This document shows, in pieces, positions 32,583 to 42,553 of a stretch of 64,000 nucleotides of DNA. How positions within the stretch are numbered: position 1 is the first letter of the stretch; every line of letters begins with the position of its first letter. The notes beneath the pieces are model-generated. The model was not told the DNA's origin, did no database searches, and saw only the letters and a list, made by a program, of their open reading frames with translations. The DNA comes from Planctomycetota bacterium. GTDB lineage: Bacteria > Planctomycetota > PLA2. Made by a program: the position numbers and the translations under genes. Where the stretch lies: NCBI GenBank assembly GCA_021776735.1, contig JAJFFH010000011.1:124001-188000 (forward strand), in the 5' to 3' direction.

Positions 32583-34490
32583 TCAGGACGGACCGGGAAA
32601 AACGATGACAGAGACCTTGTCTATCGGTAGTTCCGATAGAAAGGTCGTTTTTCCATTCGGCCACTGGATTTCGACCTTTTCAACCTTCGTTGCCGTGCCC
32701 AGGCCGAAATGGAGCCGGGGATCCTCGCTACTCTGGAAGGTCGAGCCGATCAGGCGAACGCGGGTCAAGGTCTTCCCTCCTGCGGTGACGCGGACGATCG
32801 CGCCGGCCGGATCGAGCGGGATCTGGGCCTTGGGATCGCCCTTGAGCCGGATGGCGACCCAATGATGCTTGTGTTTTGGATCGAGGTCGAAGCGCAGCAG
32901 GCACGGGCTTTCGTTGAGCTCGGTCGTTGCGATGTCGAGGTCCCCGTCGTTATCGAAGTCGATCGTGGCCGACGCGCGGGAGGGCTTGCGCACGGCCAGG
33001 CCCGGGCCAGCGTCGCGGCTCACGTCGCGGAGTCTCAGCCGGCGCGAGCCGTCATTGAGGATCAGCAGGTTGGTCTGGCGGTACGGGGTCTGGAGACTCG
33101 GGAAGTCATCGACCTCCGGGTAGACGTGGCCGCACGCGAAAAAGATGTCGTTGTCGCCGTCGAGGTCCGCGTCGAACACGTTGGCGCCCCACCCGAGTTT
33201 CATGAAGGTCACGTCGCGCATGCCGGTGTGCGCCGCCTTCTCGTTGAAGATGACGATGCCGTTTTCGAGGCGTTCGGCCAGCAGGACGTTGAACTGATCG
33301 TGGGAGAACTCGGTCACGACCAGGTCCAGCAGCCCGTCCCCGTTCAGGTCCCCCACACCGACGCCCATGGACGCCTGCGCCGTGTGGTCCGTCGAAGACA
33401 TGGCGAGGCCCATACGCGCGGCGTCATCCACAAAGCCCTGTTTGCCCCCCCTGTTGATCCAGCACTGGTTCAGAACGCTGTCATTGGCCACAAACACGTC
33501 CTGCCACCCGTCTCCGTCGATGTCCCAGGCCACCGGCTGAAATCCGTAAAACGGCCCGGTCGAGTTCTCCTTGCCCGAACGGTCGTTGTGCGGAATGTAG
33601 AGACCCCGCGCGCGGGTGACATCCTTGAAGCGCAGCCCGCCCTCTTCCTGCAGACGGTTTTCGAGCAACACGTCGTTTTGCGGACGCAGGCCGAGGGGGC
33701 CGCAATACGTCTTGATGCCACGCCACACGCAGGTCCGGCCGTCCAGCGTGCCGTCCGCGTTCTGGCGTACCGACGACTTGTCGGAGAACAGTGCGTGCAT
33801 GTCCGAGTACTGCGCGATGAAGATATCGAGGTCGCCATCGCGGTCGTAATCGACCAGACAGGCTCCGGTCGACCAGCCGCGCGCGTCTCCGGCCGCCCCG
33901 AGCTGGACCGCCACCTCCTTGAACGTGCCGTCGCCGTTGTTGAGGTACAGGCGGTTGAGCCCCCAGTTGCAGACGAACAGGTCGGTGTCGCCGTCGTTGT
34001 CCAGATCGCCCGCGACCGCGCCGAACGACCACCCCGAACCGTCGACGCCGGCCGCCTTGCCGCCCGGCTCGAACCGTTTCCCGCCGCGGTTCCAGTACAG
34101 CTCGTTGCGCGGCGCCTCTTCCGGACGGGCAAATCCGATCAGGCGTGCGCGCGGATCCCATTTGCCGAGCTGGTTGCCGTTCGGACAATAGAGATCCATC
34201 CAGCCGTCGCCATTGAAATCGCCGACGGCGATGCCCGGGGGCATGGCCTCCACAATGAAGTTCTTGGCCCGCGACGTGCCGCTGCGGTTGCGCATCGTGT
34301 AGCCCATCGAGCCGGCGACGTCGATCACTGCAAACGAGAGCGCACCGGTCGGCGCGGCCCGGGGCGGGGGGCCCGAAGGGGTGTCGTTCTGGTCGTCCCC
34401 GCCACAGCCGAACAGCGAGAACAAGCCAAGGGCGAGGGCGGGGACCAGAAGGGCCGGCAAGGCCCACCGGATTTTTGTGCTACGTGTCAT
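32583..34490 (-). CDS. CRTAC1-family lipoprotein (VCBS/FG-GAP repeats, UnbV domain)
   Basis: 635 residues. A lipoprotein signal (ALGLFSLFGCGG, Cys ~29) leads to repeated FG-GAP/VCBS blades, each with a DxDxDGxxD-type calcium loop (DFNGDGWMDLY, DLDNDGDTDLF, DYDRDGDLDIF, DIDGDGWQDVF, DLNGDGLLDLV, DADLDGDNDIF, DFDNDGDLDIA). They form a seven-bladed propeller of integrin-alpha type. The C-terminus (~560-635, TFQSSEDPRLHFGLG) is an ASPIC/UnbV domain. Such proteins are abundant in Planctomycetota and related groups, are exported, and have no firm biochemical role. Divergent from lon. Confidence 0.9.
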   Translation of the reverse strand: MTRSTKIRWALPALLVPALALGLFSLFGCGGDDQNDTPSGPPPRAAPTGALSFAVIDVAGSMGYTMRNRSGTSRAKNFIVEAMPPGIAVGDFNGDGWMDLYCPNGNQLGKWDPRARLIGFARPEEAPRNELYWNRGGKRFEPGGKAAGVDGSGWSFGAVAGDLDNDGDTDLFVCNWGLNRLYLNNGDGTFKEVAVQLGAAGDARGWSTGACLVDYDRDGDLDIFIAQYSDMHALFSDKSSVRQNADGTLDGRTCVWRGIKTYCGPLGLRPQNDVLLENRLQEEGGLRFKDVTRARGLYIPHNDRSGKENSTGPFYGFQPVAWDIDGDGWQDVFVANDSVLNQCWINRGGKQGFVDDAARMGLAMSSTDHTAQASMGVGVGDLNGDGLLDLVVTEFSHDQFNVLLAERLENGIVIFNEKAAHTGMRDVTFMKLGWGANVFDADLDGDNDIFFACGHVYPEVDDFPSLQTPYRQTNLLILNDGSRRLRLRDVSRDAGPGLAVRKPSRASATIDFDNDGDLDIATTELNESPCLLRFDLDPKHKHHWVAIRLKGDPKAQIPLDPAGAIVRVTAGGKTLTRVRLIGSTFQSSEDPRLHFGLGTATKVEKVEIQWPNGKTTFLSELPIDKVSVIVFPGPS

Positions 34491-34636
34491 TTGGTCTCAC
34501 CCGGAATGCGAGGGCCCGAACCCCAATACGAGGGTCCGCTCCGCTCCGGCCAAGTCTACCTGTCCGACACGGGTTTTAGTCACAGGGGCCGGGGTGCCGA
34601 AAGGACATGCGTTAGCGCGAGTCTGGGGGAGGAAAC

Positions 34637-37066
34637 ATGGGCCGGAGCGACGACCGAGACAGCAACGACGAGTACAACACGGAGCCGGAGCGCTATCCGG
34701 CGCTGGAACTATTGTCGAGTGTCGTCTTCCCGGAAGACGTCGTTTCGATCCAGCTTCCGGATGGCGAGACCGCCGCACCGGTCATGTCGCTCGACGACAA
34801 CGCCTTGCTGGCGACGATTCTCGGAGGCGCGGGCGATAGCTCCACGACCGTCGCTGTCCTGTGCCGCGTCGTGCAGCGCATGGCGATGCCGGGCGGCGGC
34901 GCCCAGGTTGTTTTCCAGGGAATCGCGCGGGCGCGCGTCGTTGAACGCGGGGTCGAAAACGGCCGGCCCTGGGCCACCGTCACCCGCCTTGACGAAGACG
35001 AGTCCGACCTCTCCGAGACGACAACACTCGAGGCCGACCAGCGGGTGCTGGAACTCCTCGACCTCCTGTCCGAATACCTGCCGCGCGACGGTTCGTACCC
35101 CGAGGACCTCGAGACCATCCTGCGGACGAACGTGCGCGGGTCCGGCCGGTTCGCGGATCTCGTCGCGGCGTACCTGCACCTGCCGCTGCCGGTGAAGCGC
35201 CGCGTCGCAACGACCCTCGACGTCTGCAAGCGGCTGGACATTATCGTGCGCGCCGTGGAGGACGAACTCGGGCGGCTGTCGGTCGAGGGCGACGTGCATC
35301 GCCGCGTTCGCAGCCAGTTGGAAGAGCGGCAGCGCGAGCAGTACCTCCGGCAGCAAATGAAGGCCATCCGGCACGAACTCGGCGACGAAGCCTCGCCCGA
35401 CGCGGACGCCGACGACCTGCACCATCGCATCGACGCGGCGGGCCTGTCCGAGGAAGCGTACGAAACGGCGATGCGTGAGGTGCGACGGTTGCGTTCGGTG
35501 TCGCCGAGCAGCGCCGAGTACCACGTCATCCGGACCTACGTCGGCTGGTTCCTCGACCTGCCGTTCAAGAAGCGCACGCGCGACCGGCTCGACATCGAAC
35601 GCGCCCGCCGGATCCTCAACGAAGAACACACGGGCCTCGAGGATGTCAAGGAGCGCATCGTCGAGCACCTCGCCGTCCGCAAGCTAAAGGGCAAGAGCGC
35701 CCGCGGCTCCGTGTTGTGCCTCGTCGGACCGCCCGGCGTAGGCAAGACGACGCTCGGTCGCGCCGTGGCCAAGACTCTCGGGCGCAAGTTCGTGCGCATG
35801 AGCGTCGGCGGACTGCGCGACGAGGCCGAGATCAAGGGCCACCGCCGCACGTACGTCGGCGCGATGCCCGGCAAGATTCTGCAGCTCATGAAGCGCGCGG
35901 GCGTGCGGAATCCCATCCTGCAGATCGACGAGATCGACAAGATGGGCTCGGATCACCGCGGCGATCCCGCCTCGGCGGTCCTTGAGGTGCTTGATCCCGA
36001 AGTCAACGCCGAGTTCAGGGACCACTACCTCGATGTCGGCTACGACCTCAGTGACGTGTTCTTTCTGGCGACGGCGAATGTCGCCGACCAGATCCCGCAC
36101 GCGTTGCGCGACCGGCTCGAGATCATCCGCATCGGCGGCTACACGCGCCTTGAAAAACTGCGGATCGCACAGGATCATCTCGTGGCCCGCGCCGTCGAAA
36201 AGACCGGGCTCAAGAACGGCCAGGCGCGCTTCACCCCCGCCGGTATCGAGCGCATCATCGACGGCCACACCCGCGAAGCCGGCCTGCGCGAACTCGAGCG
36301 CTCGCTCCAGCGTGTCTGCCGCAAGATCGCCACGCGCGTTGTCGACGGCCACGGCGATCCCGTTCGCGTCGGCCGCCAAACCGTGACCGAACTGCTCGGC
36401 CCGGCGCGCTACTCGCCGCCGCTCGCCGGCCGCCGCGCCGAGGTAGGCGTCGCGACCGGTCTCGCCTGGACACAGTTCGGCGGTGCGATTCTCTTCATCG
36501 AGGCCACCCGCATGCCCGGCAAGGGCAAGATCACGGTGACCGGACATCTCGGCGACGTCATGAAGGAGAGCGCGTCCGCCGCGATGAGCTACGTGCGCGC
36601 GCACTGCGAGGAGTACGACATCGATCCCGCCGTGTTTCGGGCGAACGACGTCCACCTCCACTTTCCGGAGGGCGCGACACCCAAGGACGGACCGTCGGCC
36701 GGGGTCGCCATCGCGACCTGTCTCGCCAGCCTCTTCACGGGCCGTCCGGTACGCCACGACCTCGCCATGACCGGTGAGATCACGCTCAAGGGCAAGGTGC
36801 TCGAGGTCGGCGGCATCAAGGAAAAGCTGCTGGCCGCCCACGCCGCCGGCACCCGCAAGGTCTTGATCCCGCGCGACAACGAAAAGGACCTCGAGGACCT
36901 TCCCGCGGAGGTGCGCGGCAACCTCGACATAATCGTCACCGAGGACGTCGAGCAAAACATCAGCGAAGCGCTGTTGAGCATCCTCGTTCCCGGCCAGCGC
37001 GCCGTGGAGGCCATGGACGTGGAGCAGACGGAAGTCCCGGTCCACGCCAAGCGAACCATCCCGTAG
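34637..37066 (+). CDS. lon: ATP-dependent Lon protease
   Basis: 809 residues, the usual size. An N-terminal LON substrate-binding domain (~20-210) precedes the AAA+ module: Walker A GPPGVGKT (~365-372), Walker [11 protein letters not shown] (~426-435). The protease domain follows, with the catalytic Ser in PKDGPSAG (~687) and Lys in [10 protein letters not shown] (~729). It degrades misfolded and regulatory proteins in the cytoplasm. GAGGAAAC immediately precedes ATG 34637. The N-terminus opens with a short acidic, low-complexity stretch. No clear promoter was found in the divergent gap. Confidence 0.97.
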   Translation: MGRSDDRDSNDEYNTEPERYPALELLSSVVFPEDVVSIQLPDGETAAPVMSLDDNALLATILGGAGDSSTTVAVLCRVVQRMAMPGGGAQVVFQGIARARVVERGVENGRPWATVTRLDEDESDLSETTTLEADQRVLELLDLLSEYLPRDGSYPEDLETILRTNVRGSGRFADLVAAYLHLPLPVKRRVATTLDVCKRLDIIVRAVEDELGRLSVEGDVHRRVRSQLEERQREQYLRQQMKAIRHELGDEASPDADADDLHHRIDAAGLSEEAYETAMREVRRLRSVSPSSAEYHVIRTYVGWFLDLPFKKRTRDRLDIERARRILNEEHTGLEDVKERIVEHLAVRKLKGKSARGSVLCLVGPPGVGKTTLGRAVAKTLGRKFVRMSVGGLRDEAEIKGHRRTYVGAMPGKILQLMKRAGVRNPILQIDEIDKMGSDHRGDPASAVLEVLDPEVNAEFRDHYLDVGYDLSDVFFLATANVADQIPHALRDRLEIIRIGGYTRLEKLRIAQDHLVARAVEKTGLKNGQARFTPAGIERIIDGHTREAGLRELERSLQRVCRKIATRVVDGHGDPVRVGRQTVTELLGPARYSPPLAGRRAEVGVATGLAWTQFGGAILFIEATRMPGKGKITVTGHLGDVMKESASAAMSYVRAHCEEYDIDPAVFRANDVHLHFPEGATPKDGPSAGVAIATCLASLFTGRPVRHDLAMTGEITLKGKVLEVGGIKEKLLAAHAAGTRKVLIPRDNEKDLEDLPAEVRGNLDIIVTEDVEQNISEALLSILVPGQRAVEAMDVEQTEVPVHAKRTIP

Positions 37067-37482
37067 GAATCGGAGTCAGATCAGGGGGCCCGGGGGCACA
37101 ACCGGCGCCCCAAATCGGGCGCGCATTGTCAAATCCGCTCTTTTGTGCCGGGCTCGGTATTGACCCCCAGTAGATCGTGCGCGCAATCTGTCGCTTCCGA
37201 CCCCGAGGCGCTGCTCTTCTCCGGTTCTGCATTTCTGCGGTTCTGCGGTGAACTGGTTTTCAGCCACAGAGGACACCGAGATCACAGAGAGACTCGCTGA
37301 ATGCCATCCACCAATCGCGGACTGGCGAGGGCCTCCTCGTAAAACGACTCCAAGAGACCGGGCCCATGTGGCGATGCACCTCGATCGCCGCGGCGATGAT
37401 CTGCTCGGTGAGCGGATCTCTCGTCTCCGTGACCTCTGTGATCTCTGCGGCAAGAACTTCTCATCGTCCGCCCAACTCGGCG
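37067..37482. other. Intergenic region after lon with repeat and decayed gene
   Basis: Holds a GGGCTCGGTAT-type block shared with copy A (37140-37160), a TTCTGC-rich run (37219-37245) resembling the tandem run at 5411-5456, and the GxxExxY remnant at 37255-37477. No intact gene. Confidence 0.6.
37255..37477 (-). pseudogene. Decayed GxxExxY-family gene / repeat copy C
   Basis: In one minus-strand frame it reads EITEVTETRDPLTEQIIAAAIEVHRHMGP, the typical N-terminus of GxxExxY proteins. One base later the frame changes to GPGLLESFYEEAL, so a frameshift breaks the gene after ~45 residues. The remainder of the ~130-residue domain is absent. The tail (VDGIQRVSLCDLGVLCG) is shared with repeat copy B. 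The family is of uncertain function (PD-(D/E)XK-like fold has been proposed). Confidence 0.75.
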
Positions 37483-38958
37483 CTACCGGTCGCGCCACCA
37501 GGTGCGGCAGTCCTTCGGGGTCTCTAGGGCGTTGTTGCCGGTCAGCTTGCGCAGCGCCCAGATCGCACGGTCTTGCTGGGGCGCCAGACCCACGAGCGCC
37601 TTCAGGACCTTGTCGTGCTTGATCTCGGATTGCGCCGCCAGCACGCACAGCCAAACCGACGGTTTGGCGAACTTCAGGCGGCGCACGTGGTCCAGGCACC
37701 GCGCGAAGTCACCGTGGTGCTCCGCCAGGATCCTGCGCGGCGGATTGATCAGCGCGCGCACGGCCGCGGTGGCAACACTCTCGTTTCGATCACGCACCAG
37801 CGCGAGCAGGCGTCGTTCGGCGGCGAGGTCGTCGAGTTTGCCCAAAACCGTGGCGACCGCGCCGCGCGAATTGGGATCCGTCGCGCGCGACGCCTTGAGC
37901 AGCGCGCGCGACCCGGCGGGACCGAGACGGCAGAGTGCCTTCCCGACCAGCTCGAACGCTTCGCCCTTGGCCCCCACCAGCGCTTCCGCAAGAGCATCGC
38001 CGTCCGTAGGCTGTGGTCCGAGCTGTGTCAACGCAAACGCAGCCGCCCGGACACCGCCCGAATCGTCGGGGTCGGCGAGCAGCGCGTGCAGCGTGCGCCG
38101 TCCGGCTTCCTCGCCGCAGCGAACCAGTGCCCACGCGACCGCAGCGCGTTCGCCCGCGTCCCGTGCCTGCGAGAGGGCGCCGCGCAACGCAACGACCGCC
38201 GTCGCCTTGCCCGCGTGTCCCAGGACCCAGGCGGAGCCGGCGCGCATCAGTGGTTCCTTGTCGTCGAGCAGGCGCCGGGCCACGGCCGGGGACGGCAGTG
38301 CAACCTTGCCGGACGGCATGCTCACGGAAAAACAGACGATTTCGCCGTGTCCGTCCTCCCATTCCGTCCGCCGCGCGACGAGAACCGGTCCGGCTCCGTC
38401 CTGGCGCGAAACAAAGGCATAGCTGCCCGGCGCGGGCGCGGGTCCGGTCTTTTTTTTTCGCGGCAAAGCGCGTTTCAGCGCAGGCCAGCTCAATTGCTTG
38501 GCGCGCGGGAGTGCACGGTAGTCGAGCCGCGGCGAGACATCGTCATCCGCAAGATTGAACAAGCGGTCCTGCGTCGGCGGTGCCCCGTCGGGTGATCGGT
38601 TCGAGAACGCGAGCAGGAACCGGCCGCCGTTTGACGGCACGATGTGTACCGGACGCCCGCGCCCAAAGTCGAACTCGGTGATCACCTTGTCGCCCGGCTC
38701 GCCGCGATACGACGCTCCGTAGCGCCCGCGGTTGCGCATGTCGTCGCGCGAGAACGGCGGCGCGGAACGCCGGCGGATCACGCGGCACGTGTCCTTGTGG
38801 CCGAAGATGAAAGCGAGCACGCGGCGATCGGACGACTCCGCAAACCGGATGTCCCGCCCGGGCTCCGCCCGCACAGACGCGAGAGGAGCAACGCAGGCGA
38901 ACAGCGTGACGAACGATCCCGTCAGCAATAGGGGGGCGCGGGGGCCGAGGCAGCGCAT
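37483..38958 (-). CDS. Secreted HEAT-repeat protein
   Basis: 491 residues. A signal peptide (LLLTGSFVTLFACVAPLASVRA) precedes a ~170-residue region of no recognised fold, and ~250-490 are alpha-helical HEAT/PBS repeats (AWVLGHAGKATAVVALRGAL, AVAWALVRCGEEAGRR, and so on). Such arrays serve as scaffolds or binding surfaces. ATG 38958 follows GGGAG closely; ATG 38970 is possible. It is probably last in an operon with the lipoprotein genes upstream. One iterated 13-mer (37995-38007) and one C-tract motif lie inside. Confidence 0.7.
   Translation of the reverse strand: MRCLGPRAPLLLTGSFVTLFACVAPLASVRAEPGRDIRFAESSDRRVLAFIFGHKDTCRVIRRRSAPPFSRDDMRNRGRYGASYRGEPGDKVITEFDFGRGRPVHIVPSNGGRFLLAFSNRSPDGAPPTQDRLFNLADDDVSPRLDYRALPRAKQLSWPALKRALPRKKKTGPAPAPGSYAFVSRQDGAGPVLVARRTEWEDGHGEIVCFSVSMPSGKVALPSPAVARRLLDDKEPLMRAGSAWVLGHAGKATAVVALRGALSQARDAGERAAVAWALVRCGEEAGRRTLHALLADPDDSGGVRAAAFALTQLGPQPTDGDALAEALVGAKGEAFELVGKALCRLGPAGSRALLKASRATDPNSRGAVATVLGKLDDLAAERRLLALVRDRNESVATAAVRALINPPRRILAEHHGDFARCLDHVRRLKFAKPSVWLCVLAAQSEIKHDKVLKALVGLAPQQDRAIWALRKLTGNNALETPKDCRTWWRDR
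37995..38007 (-). repeat. Iterated 13-mer motif copy
   Basis: CATCGCCGTCCGT on the plus strand, inside the HEAT-repeat gene; the coding strand reads Pro-Thr-Asp-Gly-Asp-Ala-Leu. The identical peptide occurs in the M24 peptidase at 56243. Confidence 0.85.
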
Positions 38959-39004
38959 GGGCTCCCGCATTATCCACGACCCTCGGCAGGAAAGTGCAGC
39001 GCGG

Positions 39005-39688
39005 CTACTTCTTGTCCTTCTCTTCCGGCTTGTCCTTCTTCTTGTCTTTGTCCTTCTTCAGCGAGTCGATGGCCTTGTGGCCGTCCCAGAACGGATCGCG
39101 CGAGGTGATCGAGTCGGGGGTCTTCGACTCGCTCGCTTCCGATTCGCCGAGATCGACGTCCTTGTAGCGGTCGATCAGATCCTTGCGCAGCGTGCCGCGC
39201 CGCTTCGTGCGGTGGCGCTCCTCCCAGTACTCGCTGGCCTTGAGCTTCGAGTACCGCTTGGCGATTCTCTCCTCGATCCGCTGCTCGCGCTCGGGGTCGC
39301 GCGCGGGCTTGACCCACCGAGCTTCGGACATGATGGCGGGGTTCTCGATGTTGTCGTTTTTTTGGACCACGATCGAGACGCCGACGCGGACCTTCCCGTC
39401 GCCCAGATCCTCGACCCGGCAGCGAGCGCGCTCGCGAACCGACCCTCGGTACAGGACGCTCTTTTTCATGTGCCAGATCGTCCAGAGTTCGCCGGCGGAC
39501 TCGTCGGTCTTGTCGGGATCAAAGCCCCGCGGAAACACGCGACGCATGATGAACTTCGCGCGCTCCAGGGTCTCAATGTAGTCCCCGTCGAACTCTTCGC
39601 CCCAGCTCACTTCCTTGAGCCGGCGCTCCGTGGTCTCGCAACCCGCCAAAAAGACGACCAGCGCGAGTGATGCAATCAATGCCCTCAT
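39005..39688 (-). CDS. Lipoprotein with Lys-rich tail
   Basis: 227 residues; MRALIASLALVVFLAGC is a clean lipoprotein signal (Cys 17). The middle (~20-170) has no recognised domain. The last ~20 residues are a Lys/Asp run (KKDKDKKKDKPEEKDKK). ATG 39688 follows a GGAGGG sequence; a longer frame to 39967 overlaps the upstream gene and lacks a signal. Function unknown, envelope-located. Confidence 0.7.
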   Translation of the reverse strand: MRALIASLALVVFLAGCETTERRLKEVSWGEEFDGDYIETLERAKFIMRRVFPRGFDPDKTDESAGELWTIWHMKKSVLYRGSVRERARCRVEDLGDGKVRVGVSIVVQKNDNIENPAIMSEARWVKPARDPEREQRIEERIAKRYSKLKASEYWEERHRTKRRGTLRKDLIDRYKDVDLGESEASESKTPDSITSRDPFWDGHKAIDSLKKDKDKKKDKPEEKDKK

Positions 39689-39717
39689 AGACCCTCCATC
39701 GCAGGATTCTGTCACGA

Positions 39718-40779
39718 TTACGTCTCTTGCGCCCACTTGTGCAGGCGCGGTAGCGCCTTCTCGATCGCGTCGTCCGCTGCGGAGTCGTCGAGTTCGTCCA
39801 GCGGCGCCTCGTGGGCCGTCAGCGCCTTGTGAGCGGCGGCGCGAACGTCGAACGAGTTGTCGAGAAGCGCCCCCACAAGCCCTTTTCGCACCACCGGTGT
39901 GGTTTCGTCCTGGTACGCGACGCGGAGCAAAAGATCCTCCCGTTCCGCGGGACGCATGCCCCTCCACTCCTCAAAAAGCATCGCCGTCCCGCCGCTACCC
40001 AGGTGACGCATCACGATTCCAAAAAAAGTCGACGAGCCCTTGTCCGTCACCCGCCGTCGCCACTCCTTGATGATCGCACCGTAGTGTTTCTTGAGCGCCG
40101 CCCCGGACTCCGCGCATGGCTGGAACTCGGGCTTCGACAAGAAATCCGTGACGATGACGCTGGTGTTGGTGTGCGCGTTGCCGTACGCGCGGTCGAACGC
40201 GAACGCCGTGGAGAGCAGGCCGATCGCGTCGTAACACGCGGTCCGCACCGACGCGTCGGGGTTTTGGTACGCACGGCGGGTCAACGTATGCGCCACGGCG
40301 GTGCCGACGACGTCGCGGCGCAAGAGTTCGTCGGACACCTCCGGTGGATCCTCGCCATGCTGAAACAGCGCGGCGAGCTGCGCCGGGTCGGGCTTGCGGC
40401 GAAAGAGAAAGCGCGCCAGCGCGCGAACATGCGGGCTTCGCTCCCCGGGTCCGACCGGGAAGATGGGCTGCGTGTCGTCCTTGATGTAGCGCTTCAGGCC
40501 GGCGACAAGATCCTTGGTCGTTATCGCTTCGGCCCCCGCCCCCCCCCAATCTTTTTGTACGAATCTTCGCAGGCAGTCTTCCTTGGGCTGCGTCGGCTCT
40601 TTGGCTTGCGGCGCGTCCGGCTGGCTCGGGGTTTCCCGGGGCGCGTCGCCGCACGCTCCGACGACAACGGTGATCAGCGCGAGGAGCGCGGATCGAAGGC
40701 GTCGCGGAGTCCGTCGCCGAGCAGGTTGAACCCGAGGACGGTCAGCGAAATGGCGAGGCCGGGCGGGAGGTACAGCCAT
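39718..40779 (-). CDS. Probable lipoprotein overlapping the dppC-like gene
   Basis: 353 residues from ATG 40779, with a basic region and then LLALITVVVGAC (lipobox) near residue 42. No ATG, GTG or TTG lies closer to the signal, so the true start is uncertain and may be 40830. The body is helical with repeat-like segments of no recognised family; PQPTDGDALAE-like features are not shared. It overlaps the 3' end of the permease gene (40674-40779), which suggests translational coupling. Function unknown. Confidence 0.6.
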   Translation of the reverse strand: MAVPPARPRHFADRPRVQPARRRTPRRLRSALLALITVVVGACGDAPRETPSQPDAPQAKEPTQPKEDCLRRFVQKDWGGAGAEAITTKDLVAGLKRYIKDDTQPIFPVGPGERSPHVRALARFLFRRKPDPAQLAALFQHGEDPPEVSDELLRRDVVGTAVAHTLTRRAYQNPDASVRTACYDAIGLLSTAFAFDRAYGNAHTNTSVIVTDFLSKPEFQPCAESGAALKKHYGAIIKEWRRRVTDKGSSTFFGIVMRHLGSGGTAMLFEEWRGMRPAEREDLLLRVAYQDETTPVVRKGLVGALLDNSFDVRAAAHKALTAHEAPLDELDDSAADDAIEKALPRLHKWAQET

Positions 40780-41552
40780 GTCAGGTTTCTCTGCACATAT
40801 TTGAACCCCTTGGTGAGCATCACGCCCCATTCAGGGGTTGTGGCGGGCGGGCCGAGGCCCAAAAAGCTGAGTCCGGCGGCGTCCAGGACGGCGATGCCGG
40901 TGCTCAGGGTCGCCAATACCAGGATCGGCGCGATGCAGTTCGGCAACACCGTGCGAAACAGGATCCGGGTGTCCCGGGCGCCGATGGCGCGCGCGGCGAC
41001 CACGAATTCGCGGCTGCGGACCTGAAGCACGGCCGCGCGAACCTGGCGGACGAATGTCGGCACCATCACGATGCCGACGGCCAGCACGATGGTCGTCAGC
41101 GAACCCGAACCGAGGACAGCCGCGATGGCCACGGCGAGCAGAATCGACGGGAAGGCCAGCATCACATCAACCGCACGCATGATCGCCGCGTCGAACAGGC
41201 CGCCCTTCCAACCCGACCAGAGTCCGATGGGCACTCCGATCAGCAGGGCGAAGCCGACCGCGGCGAGGGCGGTGAGCAGCGACGCGCGCGCACCGTGTAC
41301 GAGCCGGCTCCAGACATCGAAGCCGTTCTCGTCGGTGCCGAGCCAGTGGTCGGCCGACGGCGGCTGGCGCACGACGCTGCCCGCGCGCTCCGCCCCCTCT
41401 GCGACCGGGCTCGCTTCCACGCGAGTCTCCGGATCGTGCGTCGCCATCACGCCGGCACCGAGTGCAGCCACGATCACGAGGGCCACAAGTCCCGCCCCGA
41501 TCAGCGCGGTCTTGTTGCGGCAAAAGGTCCGCCAGCGCCGGCCTCCCCTCAC
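40674..41552 (-). CDS. Dipeptide/oligopeptide ABC transporter permease, DppC-like
   Basis: 292 residues, a hydrophobic N-terminal anchor and five more segments. HWLGTDENGFDVWSRLVHGAR (~70-90) is the DppC/OppC signature, and the EAA loop AARAIGARDTRILFRTVLPN (~185-205) contacts the ATPase. GTG 41552 overlaps the dppB-like stop (GTGA). No ATPase (DppD/F) gene lies in the window. Confidence 0.88.
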   Translation of the reverse strand: MRGGRRWRTFCRNKTALIGAGLVALVIVAALGAGVMATHDPETRVEASPVAEGAERAGSVVRQPPSADHWLGTDENGFDVWSRLVHGARASLLTALAAVGFALLIGVPIGLWSGWKGGLFDAAIMRAVDVMLAFPSILLAVAIAAVLGSGSLTTIVLAVGIVMVPTFVRQVRAAVLQVRSREFVVAARAIGARDTRILFRTVLPNCIAPILVLATLSTGIAVLDAAGLSFLGLGPPATTPEWGVMLTKGFKYVQRNLTWLYLPPGLAISLTVLGFNLLGDGLRDAFDPRSSR

Positions 41553-42553
41553 GCCTGCCTCCGCACACGCGGATCGATCAGCGCATAGAGGAGATCGACG
41601 GTCAGGTTAACCAGCACGAACGTCGCCGCGATGAGCAGAATGCCGCCGACCAGAATCGGCGTGTCCCGCCGGTCCACCGCCTGCTCGACCACGTAGCTGC
41701 CGAGGCCGGGCCAGCCAAAGATGCGCTCGGTCAAGACCGCGCCGCCCATCAACTGGCCGAACTGCAGCCCGGTGATTGTCGTGACGGGAATCAGCGCGTT
41801 GCGCAGCACGTGTTTTAAGACGACCTTGCGCGATCGCAGCCCCTTGGCGCGCGCCGTCCGCGCGTAGTCCCGCCCCATCTCCTCGAGCATCGCCGAGCGC
41901 GTCATGCGCGTGATCACGGCCATTGGAATCGTCGATAGCGTCACACAGGGCAGCAGGATGTTTTTGGCGCAACCCAAAAAGTCGGCCAGCCGCAACGTGA
42001 ACAGGGACTCGAACAGGTAGAGGTGCGACCCAAACGAATCCGCCTCCAGCCAGTGCGGCAGCCGGTTGCTCTCGAAAGGAAAACCGAGGACGTTGATGGT
42101 GAACGTCAGCAGCAGCATCCCCAGCCAAAAAACCGGGATGGAAATTCCGAACAGCGCAACGATCTGGCCCGCATAGTCGATCGGCGTGCGCGGATACATG
42201 GCCGACAGGATGCCCAGGGCGCCGCCGATCAGGACGGCCAGGACCATGGCGCAGACGGTCAGCTCGAAGGTGCCCGCCAGCCGCCGCCACAGGTCGGTCG
42301 AAACGGGGCTGTCGTCCCAGTAGCTCTCCCCCAGATCGAGCCGCACCGCGCGCGCAACGTATTCCCCCCAGCGAACCAAGAAAGGGCGCGTGAGCCCGCG
42401 TTTTTCGCGCCACTCCTGTTTCAGCGACGGGTTCTTCTGGAATCGCTGGTCCGCCGCATCCCCGGGCAACACGTCGGCCAGCGCGAACACGACCAAAGAC
42501 ACCGCCAGCAAGAGCGGAATGGTGAACAGCAGACGCCGAAGGACGAAAACCAC
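41549..42553 (-). CDS. Dipeptide/oligopeptide ABC transporter permease, DppB-like
   Basis: 334 residues, six predicted membrane segments. It has the N-terminal RRLLFTIPLLLAVSLVVFAL, the EAA loop YARTARAKGLRSRKVVLKHVLRNALIP and the C-terminal FGWPGLGSYVVEQAVDRRD, all typical of DppB/OppB. GTG start. With the DppC-like and binding proteins it forms most of a peptide importer. Confidence 0.88.
   Translation of the reverse strand: MVFVLRRLLFTIPLLLAVSLVVFALADVLPGDAADQRFQKNPSLKQEWREKRGLTRPFLVRWGEYVARAVRLDLGESYWDDSPVSTDLWRRLAGTFELTVCAMVLAVLIGGALGILSAMYPRTPIDYAGQIVALFGISIPVFWLGMLLLTFTINVLGFPFESNRLPHWLEADSFGSHLYLFESLFTLRLADFLGCAKNILLPCVTLSTIPMAVITRMTRSAMLEEMGRDYARTARAKGLRSRKVVLKHVLRNALIPVTTITGLQFGQLMGGAVLTERIFGWPGLGSYVVEQAVDRRDTPILVGGILLIAATFVLVNLTVDLLYALIDPRVRRQA

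Noticed and set aside
32709..35195. 828-codon plus-strand open frame spanning the CRTAC1 gene and the start of lon
   Set aside because: It covers antisense sequence of the CRTAC1 gene and then runs into lon in another frame. No domain spans it.
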